Of a stretch of 64,000 nt of DNA, positions 44,001 through 52,620 are shown piece by piece. The notes under the pieces were generated by a model. It ran no database searches and was not told the origin of the DNA. It was given only the letters and a program-made list of their open reading frames with translations. The translations under genes and the position numbers were made by a program. The number at the start of each line of letters is the position of its first letter. Position 1 is the stretch's first letter. This DNA comes from Phanerodontia chrysosporium (Eukaryota > Basidiomycota > Agaricomycetes > Polyporales > Phanerochaetaceae). Where the stretch lies: NCBI GenBank assembly GCA_001910725.1, contig MJGA01000005.1:1798001-1862000 (forward strand), written 5' to 3'.

Positions 44001-45223
44001 GCTACACAAGCTTCAGGCAGGACGACTGGGCGTACCTTTTGCCCTCTGCCGAGTTTGCGTACAACAACCAGGCGCATGAAAGCACCAAGAACTCGCCATT
44101 CTTCGTCGAATATGGCCGTCATCCACGCATGTTCCCAGAGCAGGACCGTGTTACAAGGTTGTCAGAACTGGACGACTGGACGAAGCTTAGACAGGAGGCC
44201 CAAGATCAGGCGAAAGCCGCGCTCATGCTGGCTGCAGAGCGAATGAAGTGGTACTACGACCAGGGTAAATCAGAACCCTTGTTCAAGGTCGGAGACCGTG
44301 TTTGGCTTGACGCAAAGGATCTGAACCTTCGGGTTCCCTCCAAGAAACTGGCACCAAAGCGAGTAGGCCCTTACGAGATCGTAGAGCAGCTGGGACCGGT
44401 CACCTTCAAGCTGAAGTTACCAGCCCATGTGAAGATTCACCCGGTCTTCCACGCAAGCAAGCTCACGAAGCACGTCGAGGATGAGGTTGCCAATCGCACG
44501 CGCAAACCCCTACCACCCATTCGTGTGGGTGATGACGAGGAGTACGAGGTCGAGCAGATCGTAGATGCACAGCCAGACTCTAAAGGCCGTGTTATGTACC
44601 GAGTACGGTGGAGAGGCTACGATGAGCATAGCGACACATGGGAATACTTGCCCAATCTCAAGCACGCTATGGCGAAGGTCAAACAATTCCACAGGAAATA
44701 CCCAGATGCGCCGAAGGCAATTTCCCTTCTGCAACGCCACCACGACGAGGAGGATGAGTTTTTCGTGCGCGAACTCGCGCTACTCCAATCTTGGGGAGCA
44801 GACGACCAGTTCGAGGTCGAGCTCATGAACAAGGACGCAAAACTCCCCTCACGTGGCTCGCCAGAAAGTGCAGGGTTGGATCTTTTCATCACGGAAGACC
44901 TTACGCTCAAGCCCCATGATCGCAAGCTAGCGTCAACGGGCCTTCGAATGTGTACTCCACCAGGTACCTACGCTCGAGTCGCACCACGGAGTGGCCTCAG
45001 CCTCAGAGGCATCGACATAGGAGCAGGCGTTATTGACCGAGATTATCGAGGGGAGCTCAAAATTCTACTCATCAACAACTCGCCCGACACCTTTACTTTC
45101 CACAAGGGTGATCGTGTCGCTCAACTCGTGCTCGAAAGAATCTCCTACGCCGAACCAACTCCGGTTTCTCGCCTCGACTCAACCATTCGCAGCAGCGATG
45201 GTTTTGGCTCCACTGGTATTTAG
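41066..45223 (+). CDS. pol: Pol: protease, RT, RNase H, integrase, chromodomain, dUTPase
   Basis: Open from 41066 (-1 relative to gag); the first ATG in this frame comes only after the protease active site, so expression probably needs frameshifting. Numbering from 41162: protease VDSGAYAVF (about 36-44), RT with QDYRKLN, FGLSNAPATFQ and YLDDIL (about 397-402), RNase H with ECDSSDFATGAVL and YDKEMLAI, integrase HHCC zinc finger (LHHDFPGAGHPGRW, CEVCQSHK) and DDE core (SCDMITDLP, IISDRGTQF, TERVNQSLEQ), the GPY module (RVGPYEIVEQLGPVTFKL), a chromodomain (VEQIVDAQP, YRVRWRGYDEHSDTWEYL, about 1126-1180), and a C-terminal trimeric-type dUTPase (about 1217-1353) with all five motifs: RGSPESAGLDL, APRSGLSL, GAGVIDRDYRGEL, KGDRVAQLVLE and SSDGFGSTG. 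All catalytic residues seem intact. Confidence 0.95.
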   Translation, partial: GFSAGTDVESATSGPFLDFLYPPDSVECIRSVLESRKVSSLPSKSSFIVPVTLSQGKEIRVQTTALVDSGAYAVFISHRFVKKHKLKTNQLAREIRVYNADGSRNKCGSIEEYAWLDVAVGDHVSRQACLITDLGGKDMFLGFSYLKKHNPEIDWDKGEWKYSRCPDSCRFTSHKAQVAQAELEEPMDEDFEEEEEEPWLQWVDPSTPDGRVLALTCRKIAAMCSIRSLEGIEGWEQLVPAQYQDYGDVFSKRASERLPVRKPYDHAVEFIDGATLPRPARNYSLSPEERNSLDEWIQENLAKGYIRPSKSPLAAPVFFVKKKDGSLRLVQDYRKLNEVVKKDRFPIPKISDLIDRLSKASIYTKIDLRWGYNNVRIKEGDEWKLAFITPFGLYEPTVMFFGLSNAPATFQRMMNHILDDLIREGHAMVYLDDILIFTNDLDHHRRLVREVLQRLRDNDLFAKPEKCFFETDSIEYLGMIISKGSVQMDPSKVDGVLSWPIPKRVKDVQAFLGFANFYRRFIRDFGKIVRPLSELTRKGKEWEWGPEQQDAFDTLKRAFTTAPILKIPDDEHPFRLECDSSDFATGAVLEQLGEDGLWHPVAFYSKALGVHERNYEIYDKEMLAIIRALKEWRHHLEGHPLPFDIWSDHQNLTYFRKAQDLTRRQARWSLFLTRFHFKLEHKPGKTMKRADPMSRRPDHELGVDCDNREKVLLKPEYFAIRAMQPTHSSIVDDSKLLERIRKALLDDEVTKSYKDLMLKGPREFGKDLAEWHLEDGLLLHRGKVYVPKDDKIRADLLKLHHDFPGAGHPGRWKTLELLSRNYWWPGMSVYVKKYVAGCEVCQSHKNVNQKPAGLLQPNEVPSEPWEIISCDMITDLPESDGYNAIFVVVCRLTKRAHFLPITKEFSAKDLGNLLYERVWPLHGLPRQIISDRGTQFAAKLFQEWCRLLGIKSAMTTAFHPQADGQTERVNQSLEQYLRCYTSFRQDDWAYLLPSAEFAYNNQAHESTKNSPFFVEYGRHPRMFPEQDRVTRLSELDDWTKLRQEAQDQAKAALMLAAERMKWYYDQGKSEPLFKVGDRVWLDAKDLNLRVPSKKLAPKRVGPYEIVEQLGPVTFKLKLPAHVKIHPVFHASKLTKHVEDEVANRTRKPLPPIRVGDDEEYEVEQIVDAQPDSKGRVMYRVRWRGYDEHSDTWEYLPNLKHAMAKVKQFHRKYPDAPKAISLLQRHHDEEDEFFVRELALLQSWGADDQFEVELMNKDAKLPSRGSPESAGLDLFITEDLTLKPHDRKLASTGLRMCTPPGTYARVAPRSGLSLRGIDIGAGVIDRDYRGELKILLINNSPDTFTFHKGDRVAQLVLERISYAEPTPVSRLDSTIRSSDGFGSTGI

Positions 45224-45244
45224 GCTTCACCAGGAGGTTCAGCT

Positions 45245-45255
45245 AGAATTGGGGG
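45245..45255 (+). other. Short polypurine tract before the 3' LTR
   Basis: AGAATTGGGGG followed by TAA precedes the 3' LTR. It is the only purine-rich stretch at this site, a likely plus-strand primer, though interrupted by TT. Confidence 0.45.
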
Positions 45256-45258
45256 TAA

Positions 45259-45858
45259 TATCACAGTTTTTCGTCTTAACCCTTAGGGTTAGGGGCAGCA
45301 GGTGACAGAAGCGATTACTCCGAACTGTGACATGCAGAAGCGCTGGAGTGACAGCCCTAGGCTCGGGGCTGGTCACGTGATACGGCGGTCACGTGATGCG
45401 CACACGTGCGGTATCCCAGGGTCACATGGTCGAAGGTCTAGAAGCAGGCAAGGGTCTGGAAGCGCCGAGACACTCCGGAATGGACTAGAAAGCCCTGGAG
45501 GTCTCTGGACAGGTCCGGACAGTGCTGGAACGTTCTGGAGGTTTCTGGGACATCGTAGGAACATTTAGGAACGTGTAGGAGAATGTAGGAATGCCTGTAG
45601 GGCACTAGCCAATAGCGTAGTAGGTATTAGATAGCTAGGACCCTGAACACCGGTCCCTGGGGACCTGGTGCACATGTATATAAACCCTGAGGGCTGGGGG
45701 TGCCTCCCCAGCTTCAATCTCATCGCATCTCACCTCTCTAGCCTCTATACCTCGTCTTCAAGCCTGGCTACACCCTTTGTAGTCCAAGTAAACCTTTGCC
45801 AGTGAGTATTGCTGGTTGGTTTGGTGTATAGGCGCTAGGGCAGCGCATTTTTGTGATA
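45259..45858 (+). repeat. 3' LTR
   Basis: 600 bp, 599 identical to the 5' LTR. It starts TATCACAG. Its TATA box (45677-45684) and start (about 45710) face gene D of the Helitron, whose ATG is 265 bp downstream of that start. Confidence 0.97.
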
Positions 45859-45863
45859 GTTTC
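45859..45863. repeat. Target-site duplication GTTTC (right)
   Basis: Second copy of the 5-bp duplication flanking the retrotransposon; sequence identical to copy 2 resumes with it. Confidence 0.96.
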
Positions 45864-45974
45864 AGACTCTGCCCAGCAAATCTCACGTAAGTTTTTTTTT
45901 CCCTTGCAAATTTCGCGTATTTAACCCTTCAGGTTTGCGACCCTCCGGTTGCAGCCTCCACTCTTGTCTCTATC

Positions 45975-47332
45975 ATGGCACCAGCCACTCCAACGAAAAC
46001 TGCCAATAAGCGTCGTGCTGACGGTGACTCTGCCACTGTGGGCAGCCCACCCAAGAAGACAAGGTGAGTGGTAATATTTCGATCATGCTACCTGCTCCCT
46101 GGCTCATACGTTCGCTTGTAAGGTCTCAAGACCAGAATGAGGCGCAGACTACTGAGTTAGCCCACGCTAACTCAACGCAGGAGACCGAAAGTGATCTCAG
46201 TGTTCCTGGAACCGTGGTACGTCTCACACTCTGACATTCATGTCTTCTCGCCGATGTTTGCTCATCTCTCGCATAGACAGATGCCGCGACCTTAGAGAAC
46301 ACCGCCATCCAACATGCGCAGCCAACCGTCAGTCACGCCGCTCGCCCCCATCCCCTGCCTGTTGTCAGCGAGACACTTGTCGAGCAGCGACTCCCCCTTC
46401 AAGCCCTCACGCTTGGTGCGCAAGTTTCAACTGAGGTATAGTCATGTTCAAGCTGCTTGCTGTCTTCAGTATATGCTTACAAAAGTTGCTTCGGATAGGC
46501 TGCTGCTGTCATACCCACTTATCAAACTGTAGGCATCGCAGATCGGTCGTACTTCTCAGAGTACTATGTCACGCGCTTCAATAAGCTCCTCACGTACGCC
46601 AACTCTGCTTGCTATGCCGTACAGCGTCTCCCTGCTTCTCTTGACTGGGGTCGTCCCGGTGCCGGAGCAGACAACAAAAGTGCCTACATGTGTGAGGTGG
46701 GCGGCACTAGAGAAGTCACCGTCTGGATCCTCGGCGAGTGGATCAGTGCGACTCGAAGGAACAAGAAGACGGGCACAATCTCGAAGCAGCTTAGTGCTGG
46801 GGTGAAGCCGTTGCTTGCCACTGACACAGCCTGGTGCGCCGACTTCCTAAGCAAGAAATCGATGCCCCCTCTTCGTACGTTCCATGTGTTTCTGCCAGTA
46901 TCCTAGGCTTGACAAGTTTCAATAGCTCTGTCGCAGAACTACGCCGACGTCGGGGTGTGGGCAAGGTGCTGGTTACAGCTTAAGGACGTTCCAGCTTACG
47001 ACGTACGTCGACAGACCATCGTCGTCATTATATTTACTGAATATTTACTCCTCTAGCACGAATCAGTAAACGCATTCCGCGAGTGCTATGACGCTCGGAA
47101 CGGTCTCAAGCGCGGCGGAAACCACGAGTCTATCAGTGTCTCTGACATAGCCCAGAACGATGTAGTTCTGCTAGAGGCCAGGCTGCACCGCTGGCCGACT
47201 GGGTCAGCAAAGAGCAAGACTACTTGGACTACGTGGATGTCACAGCTTGAGCTCCGTAAGGTGTACCTCATCTGTGCAGTTCAACCCCTCCTTCAGGGTG
47301 ACGCAGGCCCTGCAGATCAGGAGGAGATCTAG
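45975..47332 (+). CDS. Helitron gene D: nuclear-type protein of unknown family (copy 1)
   Basis: Six exons join in phase from the ATG at 45975: an N-terminus with a bipartite nuclear signal (KTANKRRADGDS and PPKKTR), an acidic/Thr-rich linker, then DRSYFSEYYVTRFNKLLTY, LDWGRPGAGADNKSAYMCE, REVTVWILGEWISATRRNK, PLSQNYADVGVWARCWLQL, HESVNAFRECYDARNGLKR and WTTWMSQLELRKVYLICA. Stop is the TAG at 47330-47332. About 350 residues. I do not recognise the fold; the Trp-rich, strand-like central part could bind DNA or protein. One base differs from copy 2 (47072, Ala here, Thr there). In this copy the native promoter is split off by the retrotransposon, 112 bp upstream of the ATG. Confidence 0.65.
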
Positions 47333-47504
47333 GACTACTGCTACTCTGCCTGTCGGTGTGGATCGTTATATACCGTCCTCATGTCATGGTTTCCTCCTCC
47401 CTGACATGTACTATATACACCACACAATGCACGTTCTGTCTGCAGCATGGGCCCAGTGTGAACTCACCAAATTCTGGCTCGCTCGCGGATGAAAAAAGCC
47501 TAGA

Positions 47505-47536
47505 CGAAAATTTCCCCCCTCGAATGAAAATTTTCG
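47505..47536. repeat. 9-bp perfect inverted repeat between genes D and E
   Basis: CGAAAATTT (47505-47513) and AAATTTTCG (47528-47536) could pair across a 14-nt loop. It lies between the end of gene D and the TATA box of gene E; may be an end signal or an operator-like site. Confidence 0.5.
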
Positions 47537-47546
47537 CTTGTTCATC

Positions 47547-47554
47547 TATAAAAA
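47547..47554 (+). promoter_or_regulatory. TATA box of the F-box gene
   Basis: TATAAAAA lies 73 bp upstream of the ATG at 47620. The spacing suits a fungal core promoter with a short 5' leader. The same site is at 63314-63321 in copy 2. Confidence 0.55.
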
Positions 47555-47619
47555 GTCCATTTGAATATAAGACAAGACTCCTTCACTTCGTCTTCACGTC
47601 TCTATCACTTTCTAAACCG

Positions 47620-48922
47620 ATGGGTGACCATTTTCCTAGCGAACTGACAGATCTCATCATAGACGAACTCGCCGAAGATCCAACCTCTCTACAGCGCTGC
47701 TCTCTCGTGGCGAAGAAATTTGTCCATCGCAGTAGGACCCATCTATTCAGCACCATCAGTATTCGTGGCTATCGATCTACAGAAGACGTCACCCTGGCCG
47801 TATCAGCCTTTATCAAGAACTGCGCTCACATACTGCATCTCATCAAGCGTCTCGTCTTGCTGGGTGTCCCCTACGACCCAGAATGGTGGACGCCCTGCAA
47901 GCTCGACATGTGCACAATCCAAGAGTGCCTCTGCAAGATGACACAGCTGGATGAGCTCGTGCTCACTGGTATTTTTTGGTCAGATTGCATGCACCCTGGC
48001 GGCTGTGCAAACGAGAGCGTACCAAGGCCCTTCAAACTTCTCTCTCTATCAAACGTACGAGCGTACACAGGCAGCCCTGCACCACTGTCCTTGTTGCGGG
48101 TTTCTTCGAACATAGACACCCTCGTGTTGTCAGACGTTCAGTGGTTCCCACACCGCGACATCCACTTCGACAGGCTGCTCACCATGCCCACCAGCCACTC
48201 CATGCAGGCGGTGCTCGTACGCTTCCCTACTACTCGGGAAGGAATGGATAGCAATATGCCGTTCGCACCTTCGCTCTCTCGCTTGGCGTTACACAACGTG
48301 GCACCTGAGCACGACAAGCAGATAAGCGACTATCTGTCTGGTGCACAACACTCCCTTACCTCGTTGGATTTGCTCCTCGCAAGACCGTATGAAAGTATGT
48401 CCCATTGTTCCATCTACAAAGGCACAGTTTTGACTGCGCCAATCAGGCTACAACGTGCAAGGAGACATTGTACCACGGACCTTAACAGTGCTCCGCTCAT
48501 GCAATGCTCTTGTGAGCCTTCGCGTAGGCCTCGTCATGCCTCATGCGTTTGATGGGCCCGAAATGGACCTGCAGCGTGCACTTGTCAAAATACTGGCAGC
48601 CGCATCGAAGACTGTACAAGACGTAACACTCACTTTCCTATGCCACGATGATGGAATACTAGACTTCGACGAATACCTAACACACCGGGTTAGCTGGAGC
48701 AAGATGCAGGACGAGCTGCTCAAGATGGGGAACCTGCGACGAGTCGAGGTGCACATAGGCACTGACAGTCCTATGTTCTGCTGCTTCCTCCCAGGCTGTG
48801 TTCTATCCCACGTGGAGCAGAATCTAGAAGACGTCAGAGCTACAGGTCAGCTCTTCGTTACTTATAATGTGTCTAGCCCTCTCACCTGTGAGATACTCTG
48901 CAGTGCATTGTTGTCGACGTAA
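47620..48922 (+). CDS. Helitron gene E: F-box protein (copy 1)
   Basis: From the ATG at 47620 (MGDHFPSELTDLIIDELAE) the N-terminus is an F-box-like motif: FPSELTDLIIDEL, then PTSLQRCSLVAKKFVHRSRT. F-boxes bind Skp1 in SCF ubiquitin ligases, and the rest selects substrates. A leucine-rich, irregularly repeated body follows (ILHLIKRLVLLGVPY, LDELVLTGIFWSD, LRVSSNIDTLVLSDVQW, SLTSLDLLLARPYE), as in basidiomycete F-box/LRR-like proteins. An intron at 48395-48446 joins in phase to YNVQGDIVPRTLTVLRSCN. Stop is TAA after ALLST at 48920-48922. About 415 residues. Such genes are very numerous in Agaricomycetes, so capture from the host is plausible. Confidence 0.75.
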
Positions 48923-49413
48923 CAGCACGCTGCTTCAACTCCCTGTGAACACGTTACACGCTTTACCTAGTACTTGACGGCTTGGACCATCTTCAACACT
49001 TCTATTGTATATACGCTGTCGATAGTCTCAATGGCTACTCGCGAGAGAGAGAAGTACTTCGCTGCTCACGGCGAACATGCCACCCGAGGTGACCCCAGAC
49101 TCTGAGGTGGTGGAAGCGCCCGACAACATCCATTTAAAGATTAGAATTGTTGGGGATTATTGTGTCTAGAAATGGCATAAACGGACTGTTGGACCAATAG
49201 GCCACCCCAGGAAATACTCCATATGGCTGAGAAGTGAGCATAAAACGACTCCCGAGCCTAGACTGACGACACCACACCACCGGCACATTAGCGCCTGCCG
49301 TTCCCGGTTAGAAGACTCACAAAAGTTTCAAGTCTGTACTGTACTTACTACACTTTCTTGCGAATACTCATAAACCGGGAATCGGTCAGCGCGCGAAGCG
49401 AACTGCGCACAAG
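48923..49413. other. Right terminal part of Helitron copy 1
   Basis: No gene seen. The end holds ACCG-GGAAT-CGGT (a 4-bp stem) and CGAACTG at 49399-49405, which is the inverted complement of CAGTTCG at the left ends (25546-25552 and 49417-49423). Confidence 0.55.
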
Positions 49414-49423
49414 TTACAGTTCG
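49399..49423. repeat. Facing inverted repeats at the Helitron-Helitron junction
   Basis: CGAACTG (end of copy 1) and CAGTTCG (start of copy 2) are separated by 11 nt and can form a 7-bp hairpin centred on the junction. Confidence 0.7.
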
Positions 49424-50029
49424 TATCAGGACGTCCCTCGCCACGTGGCCATAAGGCTTCGGCGTCTCCGTGTCTCCACCTCCTTGCGTCCTGCCTTCGC
49501 CGCCGCTTTCGCCGTTTCCTCTCCTTCTCTACATGCGTTCCGTCGTGCCTGTCGTGCCGACGTCCCCCCGGGCTGATTTCAGTTCTCAAGGTCGCTCCGT
49601 ACGTCCGTGCTTGTTTGTCTCCGCCCTCTGCTCACAGCTCTTTCAGAGGCCCTTCTTTCCCGACGTCCCCCCCTCGCCTCTCCGCCCTCTTGCCTTCATC
49701 ACCTGTCTCGCATGTTCCTGTAGGCCCGTGGGTCCTCTCTGTGCTTCGCATAGATCTGCCGGCCGGAACGTCACCCACACGCAGTACCGTCGTCTATCAC
49801 CTCCGGTGTCGGGGGCGCATCCATGAACCGCTGCACGTTTTCCTCGCCAGGTGCGTACACATGCCGTTCCATCTGTCCTTGCGTTACTAAGGACATTCTC
49901 CTTAGCTCGCCACTACTTTCCTGCATAGCCGTTCTCTCTCTTCATGTATCTATGTCGTTGTTCTCGTCGTAATTATCATCCTCTACTCACAGTACTCGCC
50001 AGTGTGCTGCATCGCTTGTCGAATCCTGA

Positions 50030-52211
50030 TCACGTACGTTTCGCCCTTTTCTTCCTTTGCTCCTCCGTCACATCCACCTCCATCTCCTCTTCGCTTCCCT
50101 CTGCATAGCTCACCTCGGTCCTGGTCCTCTTGCTTCGCCGTCCCTCTTCCCTGTATGCTCTGTGTCCGCCTTCCACTCCTTCCTCCTCCCTCCCTCCTTC
50201 CTTCGTTCTCTCATACTTGTTCTGTGAGGCTGTCCCCTCACTTTCCTCCCTTGTGTCCTTAATCTTGTGGTCCATGTTCTTCTCCCTGCCTTTTTCCTCG
50301 GCCTCCCACAACTGGAAAACCTCTGCCAGCTCTTCGTACGCCTTCTGACATTTCGGTACCTTGTTGCGATTTGCTAATTGACGCTGTTTGTTGACCGGCA
50401 GTGGCTTTCTTGGACGTCCTCGTTTCCCCGTATGTTCCTGTGTGCAATAGAACCCGTCAGCTTCGCCATTTTCTTGCACTCCATGTTCTTACCGTTGGTC
50501 GGCGCCCTGGCTTCCCTTTGACATCAGACAGATCTACCTTGTTCAGAACCATCTCCCTGAACGACGCCCGGCCAAGAGTGGTCTTGTATCCTTCCTGGCG
50601 GATGTCCTTCGTCATTAGATACTGCGTTTCCGTGAGCTTCTGCTTCATTCAATCATCTGCACTCTTACCACTTCATCCACGCAGACATCCCACGCGGCAG
50701 GTGGTCTTGCTGCAATTGTCGTGTATGCCGTCGATTTCCCATACTTCAACACCACGACAGGTCTGTACTTCCACTGTCGTGTGTTACCAACAGGTAACAC
50801 CTCGCCCTCGTACACATCTCCTAGTGGTTCAACCGCTGTGAGTCTCCGTTTCCGTACATATTCATTGCATGCTCACTTATCGTATGTGCAGGGTTGTACA
50901 AGCCATTCTTGGCGTATGCCTCGAACAATCTTACGTCCACTTTCGCAGTAGTCTTCCGGTACACCTCGACGTATCGCGCTATATAGTGCTCGTCCGAGTT
51001 GTAGTGGAAGGCCAGTGGATTGTCTGAGTTGCATTCCGATCCCACGAGCCGTTCGTACTCCTTTGATGTCCACTGCGCTGAGTGACGTTGCAACGTCTCC
51101 AGGAACCGGTTGAACATGGTATCATCCTCACAGACGATGTGAGCTGGTGTGAGTGGCCATATCATTGCAAGGTGAAGGACGTCGTTTGCTGTGTGCCGTC
51201 CATACCCATTAAACACCGTCCCCAGGTCACATAGTGCATCAACGATGGCAGCGTTTGCCCTTGCCTCGGCGACACCCCTCAGCACATTGGCTCGCCATGC
51301 GTGGACACCTGCCAATGCCTCTTCGCGCTCGAAAGTCCAGTCTGGCCCGTTTCGCGTCGGATCCCATATCTGTTCCCAAGCCTTTCGCATATGTAAGCTC
51401 AGTAAGTGCTGGCCTATTCTATCAGACGCCTGTACTCACTGCTGAACCTGGCTTTAGGTCATCGGCAGTCCAAGGACGGGGAAGGGTAACGATGTTCATG
51501 GTGATGATGCGATCGAAGTCTGCGGCAACGTACGCAATCTTCTTCTCCATGCACACTATCGCGAATGGGATAACAATTGTTCTCTCAGTATCTGCGTCCC
51601 GTGAACCCTGATCGTTGTAGCACAGGGGAAGTCTGAATCTCCTCATCTTCTTCGCACGTTGCTTGTCCTTTGACGCCCCGTTGCAGTCCTCCTCTGTTAT
51701 CGCTGCTAGGTCATCAGTTGACATCTTCAACAGATGCCCTTCCAGTCCGAAACATATCACTGCGCAGTGCTGCTCGATGACCATAACTTGTCAGCGTCTG
51801 TTTACAATATATCTGTTCATGCACTTACATGCCCCACCGCAATAGCAAGAGCCTTTCCTCTATTTGCAATCAAGATTTGGCCTGCCTTGCGTGGTCTGAC
51901 CAGATACTCGTACGGTTTGCCTTTCGCTCGTTCTAGGTCTGCTTCCGTTGGCTTGATAAAATCAGGGTAGTACTCTTCTGGCTCTAGTGCATCCACTTCT
52001 GGAGTGTAGCCTTCGTGAATGGTGTTTGTACATGTCGTGTATTTCTTTCCTTTCGTCCCAAGCGCGAATGCCCGGGGATAAAGCACCAGCCACCCTGGTG
52101 AGGTGTCAGTCCTGAAGTCCTTTAATACATGTATCATCTACCTTTTTCTTCTCCTGAGAAGTCCCTCTTACACAGTCTATACCATGCCTTCAATATGGGA
52201 TCTTCTGGCAT
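50030..52211 (-). CDS. Helitron gene A: AT-hook nuclear protein (copy 2)
   Basis: Counterpart of the gene at 26158-28339 with the same exons, AT-hook core RGRP in the last exon, basic tail and the same unresolved exon join (51817/51784). All component frames translate identically to copy 1. Confidence 0.6.
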
Positions 52212-52620
52212 GTTCTTGAGTGCTGGAAAGTTTGTTCTGTGCACAGAGAGATCACACCAGCGCGTTGCGTGACACGAAATCACGAACTGTCACACCGTTA
52301 CAAACTGTCACTGCTCCCCTCACGTCACACTTTTGCCGCCCACTCCAGAATCCTTAGTTAATTTACGACGTTTGCAGGCTTATCTGGCCATATAAAGTAT
52401 TTCCTGCACGAGTTTATGCCTTTAAACACCCTTTCCGACATTAATTTACACTTGTCTATTTGGCCGATTCTAATCTTTAAATGCTTTTCGTTTGCCGCTC
52501 AGCTGCCTGCTCTCTCTCCATCCCCGCACACTCTGCGCCTCTTGCTCACTGTGTACGCAGATGTGCTACCTCTATCCTCTTGTTCTCCCTCTTATCTCTC
52601 TTACTTCCCATCTAGGCATC

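Larger units (their letters stand above)
37759..45858 (+). mobile_element. Ty3/gypsy chromovirus LTR retrotransposon with dUTPase, inserted in Helitron copy 1
   Basis: A complete 8,100-bp element: 600-bp LTRs (37759-38358 and 45259-45858), a leader with an ATG-less open frame, gag, and pol with protease, reverse transcriptase, RNase H, integrase, chromodomain and dUTPase. Flanked by GTTTC duplications and missing from the matching site in copy 2. The chromodomain places it among chromoviruses. The self-complementary primer site points to the Tf1/sushi-like mode of priming. Confidence 0.96.
25543..49413 (+). mobile_element. Helitron copy 1, five genes, interrupted by an LTR retrotransposon
   Basis: Sequence from 25543 matches 49414 onward almost base for base. 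Removing the inserted retrotransposon and its duplicated 5 bp (8,105 bp) leaves a unit of about 15,766 bp. It encodes a Rep-helicase with HUH and two-tyrosine motifs, which defines a rolling-circle Helitron. The left end reads TTACAGTTCG and the right end, just before copy 2, reads GCGAACTGCGCACAAG. CAGTTCG and CGAACTG are inverted complements, like the subterminal inverted repeats of Helitron2/Helentron elements. Canonical Helitron1 ends (5'-TC, CTRR-3') are not seen. The ends are inferred from the copy boundary, not from independent insertions. Confidence 0.8.

Noticed and set aside
25543..49413. Interpretation as a Starship-type giant element
   Set aside because: No tyrosine recombinase gene at the 5' end; the replicase is a HUH-helicase, so this is a Helitron.
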